NCBI GenBank assembly: GCA_050294475.1 | Contig: JBNKOE010000024.1 | Location: forward strand, 124,001 to 188,000 | Direction of reading: 5' to 3' | DNA: 64,000 nt | From: Thalassobellus sp050294475 | Lineage (GTDB): Bacteria; Bacteroidota; Bacteroidia; Flavobacteriales; Flavobacteriaceae | In this document: positions 51,600 through 61,402 of the stretch, piece after piece | Layout: each line of letters starts with the position of its first letter | Numbering within the stretch: position 1 is the first letter of the stretch | Program-made: the position numbers and the translations under genes | Notes under the pieces: generated by a model | Databases searched by the model: none | What the model was told of the DNA's origin: nothing | The model's input: the letters and a program-made list of their open reading frames with translations, nothing else

Positions 51600-53690
51600 A
51601 TGAAATTTATTAAAATCATACTGCTTTTTATAACTATTAATATCTCTGCTCAACAAGGAGGCATGTGGATTCCTTCGCTTTTAGAAGGTTTAAATGAAGA
51701 CGAAATGACTAGCCTTGGAAGCAAACTAACAGCTAAAGACATTTACGATGTTAACCATTCTAGTTTAAAAGACGCTATTGGTCATTTTGATGGTGGCTGT
51801 ACTAGCGAAGTCATTTCGCCTAATGGTTTACTATTAACAAATCATCATTGCGGTTTTGGTCAAATACAATCACATTCCTCACTTGAAAACGATTATTTAA
51901 AAGATGGTTTTTGGGCAATGAATCTTGATGAAGAACTTCCTAACGAAGGGCTGTATGTTGAATTTATTGTAAGCATTCATGATATTACAAAAGACATTTT
52001 AAAAATGATTAGTGATGATATGACTGAAAAAAACAAGCAGTCTGTTATAACTAAAACAAGTAATGATATCATGAAAAATTGGTTCAGAGAAAGCTGGCAA
52101 GATGTTAAGGTGAAGTCATTCTACAAAGGCAATCAATACTTTTTATTTGTTACCGAACGTTTTGAAGATATCCGTTTGGTTGGTGCGCCTCCAACAAGTA
52201 TTGGTAAATTTGGTAGCGACACAGATAACTGGGTTTTCCCAAGGCATACAGGCGATTTTTCAATATTTAGAATTTATGCCGATGAAAATAACCGTCCGGC
52301 AAAATATAATAAAAACAATAAACCATATAAACCTAAACACTTTTTACCAATTTCTTTAGATGGTGTTGAAGAAGGAGATTTCACTATAGTATTTGGTTTT
52401 CCTAGTAGAACTAACGAGTATTTACCCGCTGTTGCTATTGAACATATTACAAAAGAATTTAATCCAACAAATATTGCTATTCGCGAAGCTGCTTTAAAAG
52501 TAATTGATGCAGAAATAAAAAAAAGCGATGAAATACGCATTAAATATTCATCAAAACAAGCAGATATTGCTAATGCTTGGAAAAAGTGGAAAGGTGAAAA
52601 TTTAGGAATTAAAAAAAGTAATGCCGTAGCAAAACGACGAGATTTTGAAGCAACATTCACTAAAGCTTTAAAGGAAAAAGGTTTAGAAAATAAATATGGA
52701 TATATTCTTCCAGAGTTCGATCGTTTATACAAAGATTTCGCACCTATTAATATTAAACGTCGTAATTTCATTGAAGTCTTTTTAGTAACTAACGAATTAA
52801 TGCAAATGCTATTTAGATCTTATCAATTTGAACAAGCTATAACAACAAATTCCGATAATTTAGAAAAAGCAAAAACTAGTTTAATTGCCGATTTAAATGA
52901 GATTCATAGAAATTATGATATAGCAGTAGATAAAGATGTATTTAAAGCAGTAATGCCTTTTTACAACAGCAATGTAGACTCCAGTATTTATGACAATACC
53001 GCATTTATACATTTAGATAGTGCTTTAAAATTATTAGAAGGTTCTAATATTAAAGATATCGTCAAAAAATTGAATAAAGATGCTGCTTATCAATATGCAA
53101 AACCTATTATATACGAATTTTTCAACTCCGTTAATAATGAGTATATGGAAAAAAACGAACCTATCACTTCCTTACAAACTCAATATATGACGGCTTTAAT
53201 GGAAGCCTTACCAAATGAACGCTATTTTCCAGATGCCAATAGCACGCTTAGAGTTACCTACGGACAAGTACACGGTTATTCTCCAAGAGACGCAGTACAA
53301 TACAATGCGGTAAGTTATTTAGATGGAGTAATAGAGAAATATATTCCTGGAGATTATGAATTTGACGTTCCTAAAAAATTACGTGATTTATACGAATCTA
53401 AAAATTATGGACAATATGCTGATAAAAACGGGAAAGTACCTGTTTGCTTTTTAGGAACGAATCATACAACTGGAGGAAACTCTGGAAGTCCTGCAATTGA
53501 TGCACATGGAAATCTTGTAGGTTTAAATTTTGATCGTGTTTGGGAAGGCACTATGAGTGATATGAATTACGACCCAGATATTTGCAGAAATATCATGGTT
53601 GATTTACGCTATGTGCTTTTTATAATTGATAAATATGCAGAAGCAACGCATCTAATTGATGAAATGGTTTTGGTACATCCTAAAAAATAA
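51600..53690 (+). CDS. S46-family dipeptidyl-peptidase (DPP7/DPP11-like)
   Basis: 696 residues. Signal peptide (about 1-18, ending ISAQ), then QGGMWIPSLL. The chymotrypsin-like triad is visible: His in TNHHCG (82-83), Asp in the DTDNWVFPRHTGDFS block, and Ser628 in GGNSGSPAID. S46 enzymes remove dipeptides from peptide N-termini in the periplasm, feeding amino-acid catabolism; DPP7 prefers hydrophobic and DPP11 acidic residues. Which one this is depends on a residue I cannot place without alignment. Monocistronic, with a terminator. Confidence 0.93.
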   Translation: MKFIKIILLFITINISAQQGGMWIPSLLEGLNEDEMTSLGSKLTAKDIYDVNHSSLKDAIGHFDGGCTSEVISPNGLLLTNHHCGFGQIQSHSSLENDYLKDGFWAMNLDEELPNEGLYVEFIVSIHDITKDILKMISDDMTEKNKQSVITKTSNDIMKNWFRESWQDVKVKSFYKGNQYFLFVTERFEDIRLVGAPPTSIGKFGSDTDNWVFPRHTGDFSIFRIYADENNRPAKYNKNNKPYKPKHFLPISLDGVEEGDFTIVFGFPSRTNEYLPAVAIEHITKEFNPTNIAIREAALKVIDAEIKKSDEIRIKYSSKQADIANAWKKWKGENLGIKKSNAVAKRRDFEATFTKALKEKGLENKYGYILPEFDRLYKDFAPINIKRRNFIEVFLVTNELMQMLFRSYQFEQAITTNSDNLEKAKTSLIADLNEIHRNYDIAVDKDVFKAVMPFYNSNVDSSIYDNTAFIHLDSALKLLEGSNIKDIVKKLNKDAAYQYAKPIIYEFFNSVNNEYMEKNEPITSLQTQYMTALMEALPNERYFPDANSTLRVTYGQVHGYSPRDAVQYNAVSYLDGVIEKYIPGDYEFDVPKKLRDLYESKNYGQYADKNGKVPVCFLGTNHTTGGNSGSPAIDAHGNLVGLNFDRVWEGTMSDMNYDPDICRNIMVDLRYVLFIIDKYAEATHLIDEMVLVHPKK

Positions 53691-53699
53691 ATCTTTTAG

Positions 53700-53730
53700 T
53701 TTAATCCTCGAAATTGTATCGAGGATTAAA
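53700..53730. terminator. Terminator between the S46 peptidase and MutS-like genes
   Basis: Perfect 12-bp stem TTTAATCCTCGA (53700-53711) / TCGAGGATTAAA (53719-53730). The stop codon region of the convergent MutS-like gene (53726) lies inside the second arm. Confidence 0.82.
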
Positions 53731-55498
53731 TTATCTCCATTTTCTTCAATAAAAAAGACGCATTCATATTTTTACAAATGCCCGTTTTTAAAGTGTAATC
53801 AAAATGGAGTTCATCATTTATTATTTCGGCATCAAAATAATAGTTTTTTACATCATCTAACTCCTTTTCAATTTCACATAAACTTAAATCGTGCGTTGCA
53901 ATAATACCTGTGGCGTTAGAAGCAACAAGTTTTTCAACAAACTTACGTGAGCCAATAGCCTTATCGGTGCTGTTCGTGCCTTTTAAAATTTCATCTAAAA
54001 TTATAAAATATGGCTCTTTTTGAATAGCATCAACAATATATTTTAAACGGGTAAGCTCTGAAAAAAAATACGAACTATCATCAGTTAATGAATCTGTTGT
54101 GCGCATACTTGTAATTAACTTAACTGGCGAATACTTACTGATTTTAGCACAAATAGGCAAACCTACATTTGCCATAACAATATGTAAAGACACAGTACGC
54201 AAAAACGTACTTTTACCTGCCATATTTGCTCCTGTAACTATAAAAAATTGTTCGTTATTAATAGTTAAATCACTATCAACACGTTTTTCTTTATTTAGTA
54301 ACGGATGTCCTAAACTTTGGGCATTTATAACAGAACCATCATTCACAATATCAGGAAACACAAAATCTGGATGATTAAAAGCATAATTTCCTAAAGAATT
54401 GTATGCATCAAAAAATGACACGACTTCAAACCAATCGGCAACTTTATTAGCATGTTGCTTAATCCATTGTTCTATATGGCTACTGTTTTTTAAATCGGAT
54501 AAGAACAAACCATTTCCGAAAATGGCAGAAATAAAATTATTCCTGTTATCTAAGGCATCTAATGATTTAGAAAAATCTTTAAAAATGACGGATGCTTTTT
54601 GTCCTTCTTGTTGAATTTGTTGTTGTTTTTCTTTTAATAATTCAGAAGAAAAGGACTCTTCTTCAATCAAATTTAATAGTAACGCATATTGCTTAAAAGT
54701 CTCTTTCACCTTATCGGTATTAGAAGCTAAACTATTTATATTTTTAAGATAACGTCCAGTAAGTCCCAATCCAAAAACCAACCAATAACCAATTAATGCT
54801 TGATTTGGAATGATATTAAAAAATATAAGTCCGAATATAGACACTGAAATAACAGTAAAAACTAGTGGAAGCCATTGCATGATTTTGGGTAAAAACATTT
54901 TATGATTTTGCAACCAATCTATAATTTGTTTTGCAGGTGTTTCAACAGATACCAAACTCGATGTTGCCGAATAATGTTGGCGCCATTTAGGTTTAGATGC
55001 CAATTCTTTTATGACATCTTGCCGTAATGTAATACCATCAACATTATTAGCTTTTAAAGCTTCTGCTAATTTTAAAGAACCTTCGTTAATGCTTGTTCTA
55101 TTTATAAACTGAAAAAAAGAACCTCGCCCAAACAAATCGATATCTAAACTGTAAAAATGGTTTGGATCTTGAAATTGCAGCCCTGAATCTCTATCATAAA
55201 AATTACCCGAAGCTATTTTAATTTCATCTTCATTAATTACAACCAAAGCTTCATTAAATTGCTTTTCAGCTTTAACATCATTATACTTTGATAACAAATA
55301 TAAAAACAAGACTACACCAATAACAGCAATAAAAACTGCAACTTGCCATTGACTAAAAGTTAAGTAAATACCAAAACTTGTTGCTACAAAAACAACCAAT
55401 CTTAAAGTGCTTAAACCTGTCATTTGTTTATAAAGTTTTTTAACTTCTACTTTATAAATTTCCAAATGTTTTTTATAGTATGATAAAGGATTACTCAT
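53726..55498 (-). CDS. Membrane-anchored MutS-family ATPase
   Basis: 590 residues. Two hydrophobic helices near 29-66 and another pair near 210-245 precede a MutS core/lever region and the ATPase: Walker A TGANMAGKST (422-431, Lys429), SSYFFSELTRL, Walker B FIILDEILKGTNSTDK, and IIATHDLSL. It lacks the mismatch-binding domain I (no Phe-X-Glu) and the C-terminal nuclease (Smr) of MutS2. Membrane-anchored MutS homologues occur in this phylum; their function is not known. A terminator hairpin separates it from the zinc peptidase gene upstream. Confidence 0.85.
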   Translation of the reverse strand: MSNPLSYYKKHLEIYKVEVKKLYKQMTGLSTLRLVVFVATSFGIYLTFSQWQVAVFIAVIGVVLFLYLLSKYNDVKAEKQFNEALVVINEDEIKIASGNFYDRDSGLQFQDPNHFYSLDIDLFGRGSFFQFINRTSINEGSLKLAEALKANNVDGITLRQDVIKELASKPKWRQHYSATSSLVSVETPAKQIIDWLQNHKMFLPKIMQWLPLVFTVISVSIFGLIFFNIIPNQALIGYWLVFGLGLTGRYLKNINSLASNTDKVKETFKQYALLLNLIEEESFSSELLKEKQQQIQQEGQKASVIFKDFSKSLDALDNRNNFISAIFGNGLFLSDLKNSSHIEQWIKQHANKVADWFEVVSFFDAYNSLGNYAFNHPDFVFPDIVNDGSVINAQSLGHPLLNKEKRVDSDLTINNEQFFIVTGANMAGKSTFLRTVSLHIVMANVGLPICAKISKYSPVKLITSMRTTDSLTDDSSYFFSELTRLKYIVDAIQKEPYFIILDEILKGTNSTDKAIGSRKFVEKLVASNATGIIATHDLSLCEIEKELDDVKNYYFDAEIINDELHFDYTLKTGICKNMNASFLLKKMEII

Positions 55499-55528
55499 TA
55501 TTTATTTTTATTGATAGGTAAAGAAACA

Positions 55529-55556
55529 AAAAGCTCTGAAAAATTTCAGAGCTTTT
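55529..55556 (-). terminator. Terminator after the zinc peptidase gene
   Basis: Perfect 13-bp stem AAAAGCTCTGAAA (55529-55541) / TTTCAGAGCTTTT (55544-55556), followed on the minus strand by T's. Confidence 0.9.
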
Positions 55557-55581
55557 AACTTATATTTTATTTGTTTTTAAT

Positions 55582-56280
55582 TTAATTTCTTCCTCCTGCA
55601 AACACTCTAAATCCCCAATAAACTAAAGTTGCTAAAGATCCAATAGCAGCAACTAAATAGGTTCTTGCTGCCCATTTAAGAGCATCTTCAGAACCAGCAT
55701 ACTCTTCTTGAGATACCATGTTTCTATTCTTTAGCCAAGCCAAAGCACGATTACTAGCATCATATTCTACTGGTAATGTGATAAAACTAAATAAAGTTGC
55801 AAACCCCATCATTATTAAACCTGCAACGGCAACCCAATACCCTAAGCCTAATCCAGCTGCAGCTCCTAACATAAGACCACCAAACACAACCCAAGTAGAC
55901 ATACCAGAAGTTACACTAACTATTGGCACTAAAGCCGAACGCATTGTTAACCATTGATATACTTTCGCATGTTGTACTGCGTGTCCGCATTCGTGAGCAG
56001 CAACAGCCGCAGCAGCAGCGTTACGTTGATTATAAACCGCTTCACTTAAATTAACAGTTTTGTTTTTTGGGTTATAATGATCGGTTAAACGGCCTGGTGT
56101 AGAAATAACCTGAACATCTGTAATACCATGATCTGCTAACATTTTTTCAGCTATTTCAGCACCACTCATTCCATTTCGTAAGTGTACTTTAGAATATTTT
56201 TCAAACTTACTCTTTAAAGTACTACTTACTAACCAACTTACTAATGCAATACCACCTAATAATATATAATATACTAACAT
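55582..56280 (-). CDS. Membrane zinc metallopeptidase, YugP-like
   Basis: 232 residues. An N-terminal helix (about 3-20), the zinc-peptidase motif HECGH (96-100) in AAHECGHAVQH, and two or three more helices (about 115-165 and near the C-terminus). The sequence (NGMSGAEIAEKML, GRLTDHYNPKNKTVNLSE) matches the neutral zinc metallopeptidase family of B. subtilis YugP. Substrates are unknown. Own promoter box and terminator. Confidence 0.9.
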   Translation of the reverse strand: MLVYYILLGGIALVSWLVSSTLKSKFEKYSKVHLRNGMSGAEIAEKMLADHGITDVQVISTPGRLTDHYNPKNKTVNLSEAVYNQRNAAAAAVAAHECGHAVQHAKVYQWLTMRSALVPIVSVTSGMSTWVVFGGLMLGAAAGLGLGYWVAVAGLIMMGFATLFSFITLPVEYDASNRALAWLKNRNMVSQEEYAGSEDALKWAARTYLVAAIGSLATLVYWGFRVFAGGRN

Positions 56281-56330
56281 TTTAAATCTTTTTAAAGTTT
56301 TTATTCTTAATTAAATATAACAAAAATAAC

Positions 56331-56338
56331 GCCAATTT
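56331..56338 (-). promoter_or_regulatory. Candidate -7 element for the zinc peptidase gene
   Basis: Minus-strand TATTTTTG, full consensus, 50 bp upstream of the start. Confidence 0.4.
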
Positions 56339-56367
56339 TTATTTGATGATAATATGTCAGTAAATTA

Positions 56368-56420
56368 AAAAGTGAGGAATCTAAATGATAGAAACCCCAC
56401 TTTTAAAACACTTAAAGTGT
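56368..56420 (-). terminator. Hairpins after the alanine dehydrogenase gene
   Basis: AAAAGTG (56368-56374) / CACTTTT (56398-56404) with a partly paired interior, and a second palindrome ACACTTAAAGTGT (56408-56420), both just after the ald stop on the minus strand. Confidence 0.55.
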
Positions 56421-56438
56421 TAACCAAAAAAAATACTA

Positions 56439-57539
56439 CTATGCTTCAGCAAATTCTAAATCGAATGCTTCCGCTATTTCTTTATAAACAATTTCACCTT
56501 TTACAATATTTAATCCTTTTGCTAAAGGCGCATTGTTTTCACATGCTTTTTCCCAACCTTCGTTTGCTAACTTAATAACATAAGGCAATGTTACATTGGT
56601 TAATGCTACAGTAGACGTATAAGGTACTGCACCTGGCATATTTGCTACACAGTAATGCACCACATCATCAATAATAAATGTTGGATCTTCATGCGTTGTT
56701 GCTTTAGTAGTTTCAAAACAACCTCCTTGATCTACAGCCACATCAACTATTACTGTACCTGGACGCATTTCTTTAAGCATATCTCTAGTAATTAATTTAG
56801 GAGCTTTTGCACCTTTAATTAATACACCACCAATAATTAAATCGGAATCAACAATATGTTTTCTAATATTGTACTCACTTGAAAATTCTGTTACTACATT
56901 TGCTGGCATGATATCACAAACACGACGTAATTGTTTCATATTTACATCCAATATAGTAACTCTTGCTCCTAAACCAGCTGCCATTTTAGCTGCTTGTACA
57001 CCTACAACACCGCCGCCTAAAACTAAAACCTTACCAGGAGAAACACCTGGAACACCGCCTAATAATACACCACGACCTTTAATAGGTTTTTCAAGATATT
57101 TGGCTCCTTGTTGGATAGACATTCTACCTGCTACTTCAGACATAGGAATTAATAACGGTAAGGAACCGTCTGCATCTTCTACTGTTTCATAAGCAATACA
57201 AATAGCTTTACTTTGTATCATAGCATGCGTTAATGGTTCGCTTGATGCAAAATGAAAATAAGTAAATACAACTTGGTTTGGCTTAATTAAACTATATTCT
57301 TTCTCAATAGGCTCTTTAACCTTAACAATCATTTCTGCTACATCATAGATGGCTTCAATAGTATCAAGAATAGTTGCTCCTGCCTCAACATAATCTTTAT
57401 CAAAAAAACCACTACCAAAACCAGCATTTTTTTGTACATAAACCGTATGATTTCTTTTTGTAAGCTCAAAAACTCCAGCAGGTGTCATACCTACTCTGTT
57501 TTCGTTATTTTTAATTTCAATAGGAACACCAATTTTCAT
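56439..57539 (-). CDS. ald: Alanine dehydrogenase
   Basis: 366 residues, the usual length. Start KIGVPIEIKNNENRVGMTPAGVFELTKRNH; the NAD site is VLVLGGGVVGVQAAKMAAGLGARVTILD (given in part), with catalytic Lys and His in the N-terminal domain (VKVKEP, FTYFHFA) and MPGAVPYTSTVALTN near the C-terminus. It interconverts alanine and pyruvate plus ammonia. It may supply pyruvate from peptides released by the neighbouring peptidases. Confidence 0.96.
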   Translation of the reverse strand: MKIGVPIEIKNNENRVGMTPAGVFELTKRNHTVYVQKNAGFGSGFFDKDYVEAGATILDTIEAIYDVAEMIVKVKEPIEKEYSLIKPNQVVFTYFHFASSEPLTHAMIQSKAICIAYETVEDADGSLPLLIPMSEVAGRMSIQQGAKYLEKPIKGRGVLLGGVPGVSPGKVLVLGGGVVGVQAAKMAAGLGARVTILDVNMKQLRRVCDIMPANVVTEFSSEYNIRKHIVDSDLIIGGVLIKGAKAPKLITRDMLKEMRPGTVIVDVAVDQGGCFETTKATTHEDPTFIIDDVVHYCVANMPGAVPYTSTVALTNVTLPYVIKLANEGWEKACENNAPLAKGLNIVKGEIVYKEIAEAFDLEFAEA

Positions 57540-57579
57540 AAATAAACGATATTAATATTAAGTTAGTTTTAATTTTTGC

Positions 57580-57587
57580 CAAAAATA
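57580..57587 (-). promoter_or_regulatory. Candidate -7 element for ald
   Basis: Minus-strand TATTTTTG, full consensus, 40 bp upstream of the start. Confidence 0.4.
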
Positions 57588-57759
57588 AATGAATTGGTTG
57601 ATATTTGAAGCTCGAATTTTAATTTATTTAGATAACTGTTATTAAATTTAACATTTTATTAATAAATGTATAACAGAAGTATGCTTGTCATGAAAATCGA
57701 CGAAGATTCCATAATAGCATGATAGTTAATAAAATAGACTAAAAGAAGGATATTACAAT

Positions 57760-58011
57760 CTAGTTCTTCTGATATTTTATCTTGAAGAAAAGCAACAAAA
57801 AGGAAGAAATTATGGTGATACTATTAGCAAAAATCATAGACGGACTTTCTTTTAAAACCCCGTAAATTAACCAACCAAAAATGCCAACAAAAAAGATGAT
57901 TAACATGGGTAAAGATAAACCCGAAACATCTTTGGTTTTCCAAGTTTTATAAACTTGTGGTAAAAAAGCAGCTGTTGTTAAAATAGCTGCTATAAATCCG
58001 ATTATTTCCAT
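57760..58011 (-). CDS. SemiSWEET-type sugar transporter
   Basis: 83 residues from the ATG at 58011 (MEIIGFIAAIL). A start 51 bp upstream would add 17 polar residues not usual for the family, so the shorter form is chosen. Three helices; the PQ-loop motif LPQVYKTWKTKDVSGLSLPML and the second-helix FGWLIYGVL are diagnostic. Bacterial SemiSWEETs work as dimers and move sugars across the membrane; the sugar is not known. Confidence 0.88.
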   Translation of the reverse strand: MEIIGFIAAILTTAAFLPQVYKTWKTKDVSGLSLPMLIIFFVGIFGWLIYGVLKESPSMIFANSITIISSFLLLFFKIKYQKN

Positions 58012-58168
58012 ACAATTTTTATAAAAAGAATTTATCTTTTTGAGGTATTCAATTAATGTCATTTCTATCTAAAAGAAACTTCACATAATTAAAGTTTTAA
58101 TTACACTTAATTATATGATGTCTTAATTGTACCTCATTTCTATATGACAATAAATTGCAATTTTAGGA

Positions 58169-58190
58169 GATTCTCACCTCCGTGATGAAT
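58169..58190. repeat. Worn palindromic repeat after leuS
   Basis: GATTCTCACCTCCGTGATGAAT: TCAC/GTGA stem with a C-rich loop and ATTC/GAAT flanks broken by a short deletion. It looks like a member of the same short palindrome family as 9194-9213 and directly abuts the leuS stop. Confidence 0.45.
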
Positions 58191-61186
58191 TAGCCAACTA
58201 TATTTACAATTTTACCAGGAACCACAATAACCTTTTTAGGTGTTCTTCCAGCTAATTGTTCTTGTGTTTTTTCGTGTGCTAAAACCGTTTTTTCAATATC
58301 ATCTTTACTCATATCTAGCGGTAATTCAAGCGTAAAACGCATTTTACCATTAAATGAAATTGGGTAATTTTTACTACTTTCAACTAAATGACTTTCATCA
58401 AACTCTGGGAATGCTGCCGTAGAAATAGATTGGCTATTACCTAACAAACTCCATAATTCCTCAGCAATATGTGGCGCATAAGGTGAAATTAAAATTAATA
58501 AAGGTTCTAAAATCTCTTTACTTGTACATTTTTGAGCAGTTAACTCATTTACTGCAATCATAAAAGTAGACACCGAGGTATTGAATGAAAAATTCTCAAT
58601 ATCTTCTTGTACTTTCTTAATAGTTTTATGAAGTGTTTTTAGAGCCTCTTTTGATGCTGCTTCATCTTTTACTTTTAAACCATTATCATCTACATATAAT
58701 TTCCAAAGTTTTTTAAGAAACGAATGCACACCTGTAATACCAGCGGTATTCCAAGGCTTGTATTGTTCTAATGGCCCTAAGAACATTTCGTATAAACGTA
58801 AACTATCTGCACCATAATCTGAAACAATATCATCTGGATTGACAACGTTGTATTTGGATTTGGACATTTTTTCGACTTCACGACCTACTTTGTAAACATC
58901 ATTACCATTTTCAATAATTTCTCCATTTTCACCAATGAAAATAGCTCCATTATATTCTTCTCTCCAATTTCTAAATGCTTCAATATCTAATTCATCTGAG
59001 GCATTTACAAAAGAAACATCTACATACGTTGGTATTAACTGCAATGATATTTCACCTCCTAAGCTAATTTCCGAATCAGGAAAAATTTCATTTAAAGTAT
59101 TCAAGAAAAACTCTTTAGCCTTTTTAATTTCTTCAACATCACCTTCCTTCATTTTTTCATACTTAGATTTTGTTATGAAAAAATATGGCATTTTGGGATC
59201 CAGTATATCAAAACCTTTATCAGGGTTTGACATAATCATCCAAGAAAATCTATAAACAAAAGCACTAGTTCCCAAAATCATTCCTTGATTAATCAGTTTT
59301 TTAGCAAACTCATCAACAGGTACAACACCTTTATCAAACAAGAATTTTTGCCAAAAACGTGCGTACAATAAATGCCCTGTGGCATGTTCGCTTCCGCCAA
59401 TATATAAATCGACGTCTTTCCAATAGTTAAGCGCGTCTTTACTCGCAAATTCTTCAGTATTCGTAGAATCCATGTAACGATTAAAATACCACGAACTTCC
59501 TGCCCACCCTGGCATGGTGTTCAACTCTAAAGGGAACACATTAACATGATCTATCAGATCATTAGAGACTACTTCCGCCTTGAGGCGGTCCCAAGCCCAA
59601 ACAGTAGCGTTTCCTAATGGTGGTTCGCCAGTTTCGGTTGGCAAATATTTTTCTACTTCAGGTAATTTAATTGGTAAATGTGCTGCATCAATCATTTGTG
59701 GCATGCCATCAACATAATACACAGGAAATGGCTCGCCCCAATAACGCTGACGACTAAATACTGCATCACGCAAACGGTAATTGGTTTTTCCTTCGCCTTG
59801 TCCAATTTGTTCCAACTCAAAAATAGCACGCTTAGTGGCTTTTTTGTAATTCATACCGTTAAGGAAATCGCTATTTGCAATAACGGTTTTATCTTTATCT
59901 GAAAACGCCGATTCTGAAATATCTACACCTTCAAAAATATTTATAATAGGAATATTAAAATGTTTTGCAAACGCATAATCTCTTTCATCACCACAAGGCA
60001 CCGACATAACCGCTCCTGTTCCGTAACCTGCTAAAACGTAATCGCCAATCCAAACTGGAATAGACTCTTTAGTAAACGGATGTTCAACATACGCACCTGT
60101 AAAAGCTCCAGAAATGGTTTTTACATCGGCCATTCTATCGCGCTCGCTACGTTTTGCAGTTGCCAGAATGTAAGCTTCAACCGCTTCTTTTTGTTCTGGT
60201 GTTGTTATTTGCGATACCAGTTCATGTTCTGGAGCCAAAGTCATAAAACTAACACCAAAAATAGTATCGGGTCTTGTTGTAAAAACATCTATAACAGCAT
60301 CGCTTTCTTTAACTTTAAAAGTAACCGATGCACCAACCGATTTACCAATCCAGTTACGCTGACTTTCCTTTAAAGAATCAGTCCAATCTATAGTATCTAA
60401 ACCTTGAAGCAAACGTTCGGCATAAGCAGAAATTCGCATACTCCATTGGGTCATTTTTTTTCTTATTACAGAATGACCACCACGCTCTGAAACACCATTA
60501 ACTATTTCATCATTTGCCAAAACTGTTCCTAGTGCCGGACACCAGTTTACCTCAGTTTCTGCCAAATACGTTAAACGGTATTGTAATAATATTTTTTCTT
60601 GTTTTTTTAAAGTAAAACCATTCCATTCATCAGCTGAAAACGATTCAATATCTGCATCGCAAACGGCATTTACTTTAGAATTTCCTTCCGAAGAAAAAAT
60701 CGATATTAATTCTGAAATATCCTCGGCTTTATTTGTGTCGTTATTATACCAAGAATTAAACAATTGAATGAAAATCCACTGTGTCCATTTATAATAACTA
60801 GGGTCACTTGTACGAACCTCGCGAGACCAATCAAATGAAAATCCAATTTGATCTAATTGACGACGGTATGTTTTTATATTTTCGGCAGTTGTAATAGCTG
60901 GATGCTGCCCTGTTTGAATGGCATATTGCTCTGCAGGCAAACCAAAACTATCATAGCCTTGCGGATGTAATACATTAAAACCTTGGTGGCGTTTGTAACG
61001 TGCATAAATATCAGAGGCTATATATCCTAACGGATGACCAACATGTAAACCTGCACCACTTGGATACGGAAACATATCTAACACGTAAAACTTTGGCTTA
61101 TCGCTATTATTTTCGGCTTTAAACGTTTGGTTATCTGCCCAATATTTTTGCCATTTGGCATCTATGTCGTTAAAATTGTATTGCAT
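58190..61186 (-). CDS. leuS: Leucyl-tRNA synthetase
   Basis: 998 residues, longer than the 860 of E. coli because of insertions near 145-205 (between the first catalytic half and the zinc/editing region) and near 675-800 (ahead of KMSKS). HVGHPLG (HIGH-type), the editing-domain TTRPDTIFGVSFM and GTGAVMSVPCGDERDYAFA with its catalytic Asp, and KMSKSKYN are all present. It charges tRNA-Leu and edits wrong amino acids. A full -7 box lies 72 bp upstream. Confidence 0.96.
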   Translation of the reverse strand: MQYNFNDIDAKWQKYWADNQTFKAENNSDKPKFYVLDMFPYPSGAGLHVGHPLGYIASDIYARYKRHQGFNVLHPQGYDSFGLPAEQYAIQTGQHPAITTAENIKTYRRQLDQIGFSFDWSREVRTSDPSYYKWTQWIFIQLFNSWYNNDTNKAEDISELISIFSSEGNSKVNAVCDADIESFSADEWNGFTLKKQEKILLQYRLTYLAETEVNWCPALGTVLANDEIVNGVSERGGHSVIRKKMTQWSMRISAYAERLLQGLDTIDWTDSLKESQRNWIGKSVGASVTFKVKESDAVIDVFTTRPDTIFGVSFMTLAPEHELVSQITTPEQKEAVEAYILATAKRSERDRMADVKTISGAFTGAYVEHPFTKESIPVWIGDYVLAGYGTGAVMSVPCGDERDYAFAKHFNIPIINIFEGVDISESAFSDKDKTVIANSDFLNGMNYKKATKRAIFELEQIGQGEGKTNYRLRDAVFSRQRYWGEPFPVYYVDGMPQMIDAAHLPIKLPEVEKYLPTETGEPPLGNATVWAWDRLKAEVVSNDLIDHVNVFPLELNTMPGWAGSSWYFNRYMDSTNTEEFASKDALNYWKDVDLYIGGSEHATGHLLYARFWQKFLFDKGVVPVDEFAKKLINQGMILGTSAFVYRFSWMIMSNPDKGFDILDPKMPYFFITKSKYEKMKEGDVEEIKKAKEFFLNTLNEIFPDSEISLGGEISLQLIPTYVDVSFVNASDELDIEAFRNWREEYNGAIFIGENGEIIENGNDVYKVGREVEKMSKSKYNVVNPDDIVSDYGADSLRLYEMFLGPLEQYKPWNTAGITGVHSFLKKLWKLYVDDNGLKVKDEAASKEALKTLHKTIKKVQEDIENFSFNTSVSTFMIAVNELTAQKCTSKEILEPLLILISPYAPHIAEELWSLLGNSQSISTAAFPEFDESHLVESSKNYPISFNGKMRFTLELPLDMSKDDIEKTVLAHEKTQEQLAGRTPKKVIVVPGKIVNIVG

Positions 61187-61258
61187 CTATATCTTTAAAT
61201 CTTATTTGTTATTACACGCACATCTTTTATTTGTGAGTACTAACGAAAATTAAAAGTG

Positions 61259-61266
61259 CAAATTTA
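61259..61266 (-). promoter_or_regulatory. Candidate -7 element for leuS
   Basis: Minus-strand TAAATTTG, full consensus, 72 bp upstream of leuS. Confidence 0.45.
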
Positions 61267-61402
61267 CGCTTTCTATATAAAACTGAAAGGCTTTGTTACT
61301 AATTAATCCTGTTACTGTTAAATAACAAATAATTAATGACCAAATAGAATTTTGATTGGTAAGCATTTTTGTAATTTCGCGGCTTATTAAAAACGTATCT
61401 GC

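Noticed and set aside
58190..61186. Gene fusion or frameshift in leuS because of its length
   Set aside because: The frame is continuous, all catalytic motifs are in order, and long LeuRS proteins are usual in this phylum as far as I recall.
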